From Lingula anatina (taxonomy: Eukaryota; Brachiopoda; Lingulata; Lingulida; Lingulidae), in contig NW_019775669.1 of NCBI RefSeq assembly GCF_001039355.2, forward strand, positions 88,813-110,604: 21,792 nt of DNA, given 5' to 3'. Position numbers and translations under genes: made by a program. Shown here piece by piece: positions 18,687 through 21,792 of this stretch. The notes beneath the pieces were generated by a model. That model saw only the letters and a list, made by a program, of their open reading frames with translations, ran no database searches and was not told where the DNA came from. Each line of letters begins with the position of its first letter. Within the stretch, counting starts at the first letter, position 1.

Positions 18687-19744
18687 TTTCTAAGGGCCGC
18701 ACCCAAAAGAATATAAAATTTACTTTTAATAACCAAAATGTAGAAATAGTTAATTGTTTCAAGTACTTAGGAGTTTATTTCTCTAAAACGGGATCATTTT
18801 CAGAAACAAAAAGGTATTCAGCAAAGAAAGCAACTAAAGCTATATTTAAGAAAGCAAGGCATCTAAATCTAAGCATTGTTGATCAGCTACATGTATATCT
18901 CTTTGATAAGATTTTTGTTCCGATTTTATTATATGGATGTGAAGTATGGGGATTTGGTAATTTAGAAATCATAGAACAGGTGCACTTGAAATTTTGTAGA
19001 TATCTATTTAATCTAAAAACCAGCACTCCCAAGATAATGATATATGGGGAATTAGGTAGAATGCCATTAAGTATTATTATAAAAGGAAGAATTGTATCAT
19101 TCTGGACAAACTTGCTCACAGGCAAACAAAGTAAATTTCCATATATATTGTATAAACTCGTTTATAACAAATTTATGCAGGGATGTGAATGTAAGTGGAT
19201 GGGAAATCTGAAATCCATTCTGGATAACTGTGGTTTAAGTAATATATTTAGCACACAGGATGTCTGTAACAAGGAATGGCTTATAAATTGTGTTAAACAG
19301 AAATTGCAGGATCAGTATATACAAGAATGGAATTCAGATTGTAACAACTCTAGTAAAGGGTTAAGCTATAGCATTTTCACAAACTCAGAGTTTAAATGCA
19401 GGAATTATATACTTTCTACTTTATGTACACACAAAATAATTACAATAGCTAGATTCAGAACAACAAATCATAGACTACCATTTGAAACGGGCAGATGGAA
19501 AAAAATACCTAGAAATTTGAGATTATGCAACTTGTGTAAAAATGAAATAGGGGATGAATTTCATTATGTCTTTAGATGTACCTTTTTTGCAGAAAGTCGA
19601 AACTTATATATTCCAAAAAAAGCATGTATTAGACCGAATGTAATTAAAATGTATGAAATATTTTCAACGAAAAATAAGAAAAAACTGAATAATTTGTACA
19701 AATTCATTAGTATTGTGAATAAGGGGGTCAAGCCTTCAGGTTGA
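18683..19744 (+). pseudogene. LINE-B ORF2: post-palm RT region and C-terminal Cys/His domain
   Basis: One uninterrupted frame of 353 codons, entered without a natural start. It begins VSKGRT and CFKYLGVYFS (the K-Y-LG box immediately after the palm of LINE RTs), continues with ILLYGCEVWG and YGELGRMPL, and ends with a CCHC motif CNLCKNEIGDEFHYVFRC. A protein track would start it at 18980 with GTG, but similarity clearly extends 5' to the deletion junction. That this long frame stays open suggests little decay since deletion. The minus frame at 18883-19125 is a shadow. Confidence 0.87.
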
Positions 19745-19815
19745 TGTATATATATATATGCTCTCTAAACTGTAAATGTACAGCAAATGAGAATAAAGTA
19801 TTTCATTTCATTTCA

Positions 19816-20199
19816 GTGCATTTTAAATTCATCAGCAATTAGTAAGCTTGCCAACAGCTAGATGACAGTTAATCTGAAAGACTATCAGCTTTTGATATGA
19901 TCTCAACTACCTGAGGTGTCCATGATCTCGACCATTGCAAATATTGTCACCAAAGTTAAAAATTAAGTCACGGAAAACCGTCACAGACAAAGAAAAGATT
20001 GTCAACGAGTGCTGCAATTTTGGTGAATCCCACGGCAACACACTGAGGCATAACGAAAATTGCTCAACTCCGTTCAACACAACTTTCCTAAACTTCTCTG
20101 TCTGTATGCACCATGCAGCTCAGTTGAGTCTCATAGACCTTAATCCTCATTGTCGTCACAGTACCACGTGACCCAGATCTGTTGCTCCATTTATGCATA
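19816..20199. other. Unique interval between LINE-B and the Q repeat
   Basis: About 380 bp with no match that I can see to the left composite. The 78-codon plus frame at 19935-20171 shows no family features. This is either the target-side remainder of an older insertion or unit sequence specific to this copy. Confidence 0.4.
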
Positions 20200-20345
20200 T
20201 TGAGGTGAGGAAATAAACTCACATCATTGCAGTTTATCAGATTCAATCATTCATTATGTTCAGAATCTCAGAAAGGAGCAAATTGGACATTTAAAATTGT
20301 ATTATTGATATTTTTCCTATCTCAACAATTTTCTTTGTTAATAAT
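20200..20345 (-). repeat. Q repeat, inverted copy
   Basis: The reverse complement reads AAGAAAATTGTTGAGATAGG, then ACAATTTTAAATGTCCAATT and GAGATTCTGAACATAATGAA, matching 8552-8661 with small differences. The frame at 20227-20427 overlaps it and is not a gene. Confidence 0.75.
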
Positions 20346-20780
20346 TGAAGAAAACCCTATATTTGGCACTTCCTACATAGTGACCATAAAGGAAAACCAT
20401 GTCACTCACTCTTCTAAAGCTTACTGAAAAGTAACATCGGACTAAAATACAGCTTCAATTGGAAAACTTTTTTGTTAGAATTAAAATTTTCACATATCGA
20501 TATTTTCAAGGTGTGACTTTGAACTTCCAGTGGTTTGAATACCTTTGCTAGTCACATTTTTTGGATATCCACGAACTTTTATTTTATTATTAGTAAATTG
20601 ATGGTCTTTATGCTTCTAGCATCATGTAATATTGCATAAGAGAAGAAAATCGTACATGTATTTTGGACACTGCTGCCAGGGTGACCATAACGAGCAAAGC
20701 ATGTTACTTATGATTCTCAAACTTACTGCAAAGATTCACAGGACTGAAGTGCAGCTTGACAATGTGTTGGAAAATAGGTG
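20346..20780 (-). repeat. P array, inverted copy (at least two units)
   Basis: Plus-strand anchors ACCCTATATTTGGCACTTCC (about 20355) and TGTATTTTGGACACTGCTGCC-like sequence (about 20655) are reverse complements of the P anchor, about 300 bp apart. CAAGGTGTGACTTTGAACTT and ACCTTTGCTAGTCACATTTT match P internal phrases in reverse. Confidence 0.7.
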
Positions 20781-20784
20781 TGAA

Positions 20785-20842
20785 TGTTTTTTTATTTATT
20801 TTTATTTTATTTTATTTATTTTATTATTATTTTTTTTTTTGA
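20785..20842. repeat. T-rich low-complexity tract
   Basis: Runs of TTTA, TTTTA and TTA ending in T11. The 95-codon frame at 20632-20919 reads through it and encodes a Phe/Leu-rich stretch typical of poly-T, not of a gene. Confidence 0.9.
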
Positions 20843-21150
20843 AGCAATGCAGTTTTTTTATGAAATTTTTATTTTTGACTGAGTGCTATATGATGCTATG
20901 GATGGTGGTGGGTATGTAATTGTCCCTTGGGTAATCACTAGCTAAACTCAGAGCTGTTAATTCACTTGCCTTATTAGCTTTCAAGTGGCCATTAAATGAG
21001 ATTACATAAAACACACATGTTGAGATTTCCCTGTAAACTCCCATAAGTTTAGCTCTCTGTCTAATACAGTGTCACATAATTAGGAATCAGTGATAATTAT
21101 GCAGGTAAATGTTGTTTAATATTGCAAATAAGTTTACAAAAGAAAAAAAC
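20843..21150. other. AT-rich interval, nothing recognised
   Basis: Lies between the inverted P array and the small MITE. No gene, no strong inverted or tandem repeat was found. Confidence 0.4.
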
Positions 21151-21175
21151 ATATTTTGTGCAATGATTTGTTTTG

Positions 21176-21285
21176 AATTAATAGTGTCACAGACAATGCT
21201 TAGTACCTCAGGACAAACTGAGGAAGGCTCTTGAGTAGAGCTGAAAATTTGACAGTAAAAAGCATTGTCTGAGACACTATTAATT
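21176..21285. mobile_element. 110-bp MITE with 26-bp terminal inverted repeats
   Basis: Left end AATTAATAGTGTCACAGACA (to ...ATGCTT at 21201) and right end 21260-21285 are inverted copies that differ at one base. TTAA is present at the same place in both ends and could be either part of the repeat or a TTAA/TA target duplication. Inside lie two small palindromes, CTCAG-GACAAA-CTGAG and CTCTTGAGTAGAG. There is no coding capacity. The minus frame at 21087-21299 spans it and is spurious. Confidence 0.8.
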
Positions 21286-21350
21286 AAAAAAAAAATCATG
21301 GATAATTACCAGACTAATGAACCTTTTTAAGAACTAACGATTAGAATATT

Positions 21351-21698
21351 TTGTGCAATGCCAACATTAATGCCATAGATGAATAACAGTGCCTTATTAT
21401 CCTCAAAATCAATGGGACCATTCATATCATGTTAATACAGCTAGATTAAAAGTTTGAATAGCAGCTTTATTAGAATATTTTTCGCCATGGTTTCTTTTTA
21501 ATTTTTTTATTTTTTAAATTTTCAAACACTGGCATTTTCAAGATGTGAATTTTAACTCCCATCCTGAAGCTCTGTACATTTTCTGTATTTCCACATAAGC
21601 AGTATTATTGGTATTTATGTCTTCAAACATTATGTTATATTGACCTTTTGATTGTTTTATGCACTGTCATCATTTTTCACATATTGCAACATTTTCAG
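21351..21698 (-). repeat. P-type repeat, right inverted arm
   Basis: Plus strand from TTTGTGCAATGCCA through CACATATTGCAACATTTTCA is the reverse complement of 16326-16612, with very few substitutions. It carries two insertions, one of about 15-17 bp after TTTTTAATTTTTT and one of about 65-70 bp after CAGTATTATTG. The match stops abruptly at the minisatellite. Confidence 0.85.
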
Positions 21699-21704
21699 GT
21701 ATCA

Positions 21705-21792
21705 GGACAATTCCCTCCCGGACAACTCCCTTCGGACTATTCCCCCCGGAGAATTCCCCCCGGACAATTCCCCCCCAGGACAATTCCCCCCC
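21705..21792 (+). repeat. 14-15-bp C-rich minisatellite running off the window
   Basis: Six units of the form GGACAATTCCCCCC(C), with variants ACTCCCTTC, CTATTCC and GAGAATTCC. The earlier units are more diverged and the last two nearly pure, so homogenisation rises toward the right edge. Confidence 0.93.

Larger units (their letters stand above)
17386..19815 (+). mobile_element. LINE-B: internally deleted APE-type non-LTR retrotransposon
   Basis: Plus-strand order: C-terminal part of an ORF1, a TAG, then ORF2 with an endonuclease domain, an abrupt junction near 18683, the RT region after the palm, a Cys/His domain, and a short 3' region with AATAAA (19792-19797) and a (TTTCA)3 tail to 19815. 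The RT fingers and palm, including the YADD box, are entirely missing. The flanks belong to the inverted P-Q-R composite, so this copy inserted into or beside it. The frame, codon style and tail differ from LINE-A, so it is a separate family. Confidence 0.88.

Overview
The window looks like a piece of AT-rich eukaryotic chromosome from a repeat-laden invertebrate. A marine lophotrochozoan such as a mollusc is my best guess, but the sequence does not fix the species. The grounds are one spliced gene with GT-AG boundaries, two decayed APE-type non-LTR retrotransposons (LINEs), several short inverted-repeat transposons, microsatellites, and long diverged tandem repeats. I see no operons, ribosome binding sites, CRISPR arrays, rRNA or tRNA genes.

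Layout: 1-3404 (minus) is a 5'-truncated LINE (LINE-A) whose reading frame is broken by three frameshifts and two stops. 3402-3611 is a short inverted-repeat element abutting its truncated end. 3633-3782 is a 75-bp tandem duplication. 3831-6316 (minus) is the only intact host gene: a two-exon copper amine oxidase predicted at 755 residues, with a type II membrane anchor and every expected catalytic and copper-binding residue. 6334-7240 is upstream DNA with a CA microsatellite.

7300-9368 is a composite tandem repeat with three successive unit types, here called P (about 310-340 bp), Q (about 185 bp) and R (about 145-160 bp), ending in a short GC-rich segment. 10051-10382 is a foldback MITE with a 10-bp target-site duplication. 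12445-13115 is an unrelated five-unit tandem array. 15130-15430 is a CpG-rich block ending at a single N, followed by another MITE at 15588-15788.

16180-21698 holds a second, rearranged copy of the P-Q-R composite, mostly in inverted orientation. It is bracketed by near-identical inverted arms (16326-16612 and 21351-21698) and contains a second LINE (LINE-B, 17386-19815, plus). LINE-B keeps the ORF1 tail, endonuclease and RT C-terminus but has lost the RT catalytic core. A 110-bp MITE sits at 21176-21285, and a G/C-rich 14-15-bp minisatellite runs off the right edge.

Only the amine oxidase is likely to be a working protein gene. The rest is a nested record of repeat insertion. The most unusual feature is the P-Q-R composite, present twice in opposite orientation with conserved internal order. 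I know no name for this family. Its novelty can only be settled by a repeat-library search.
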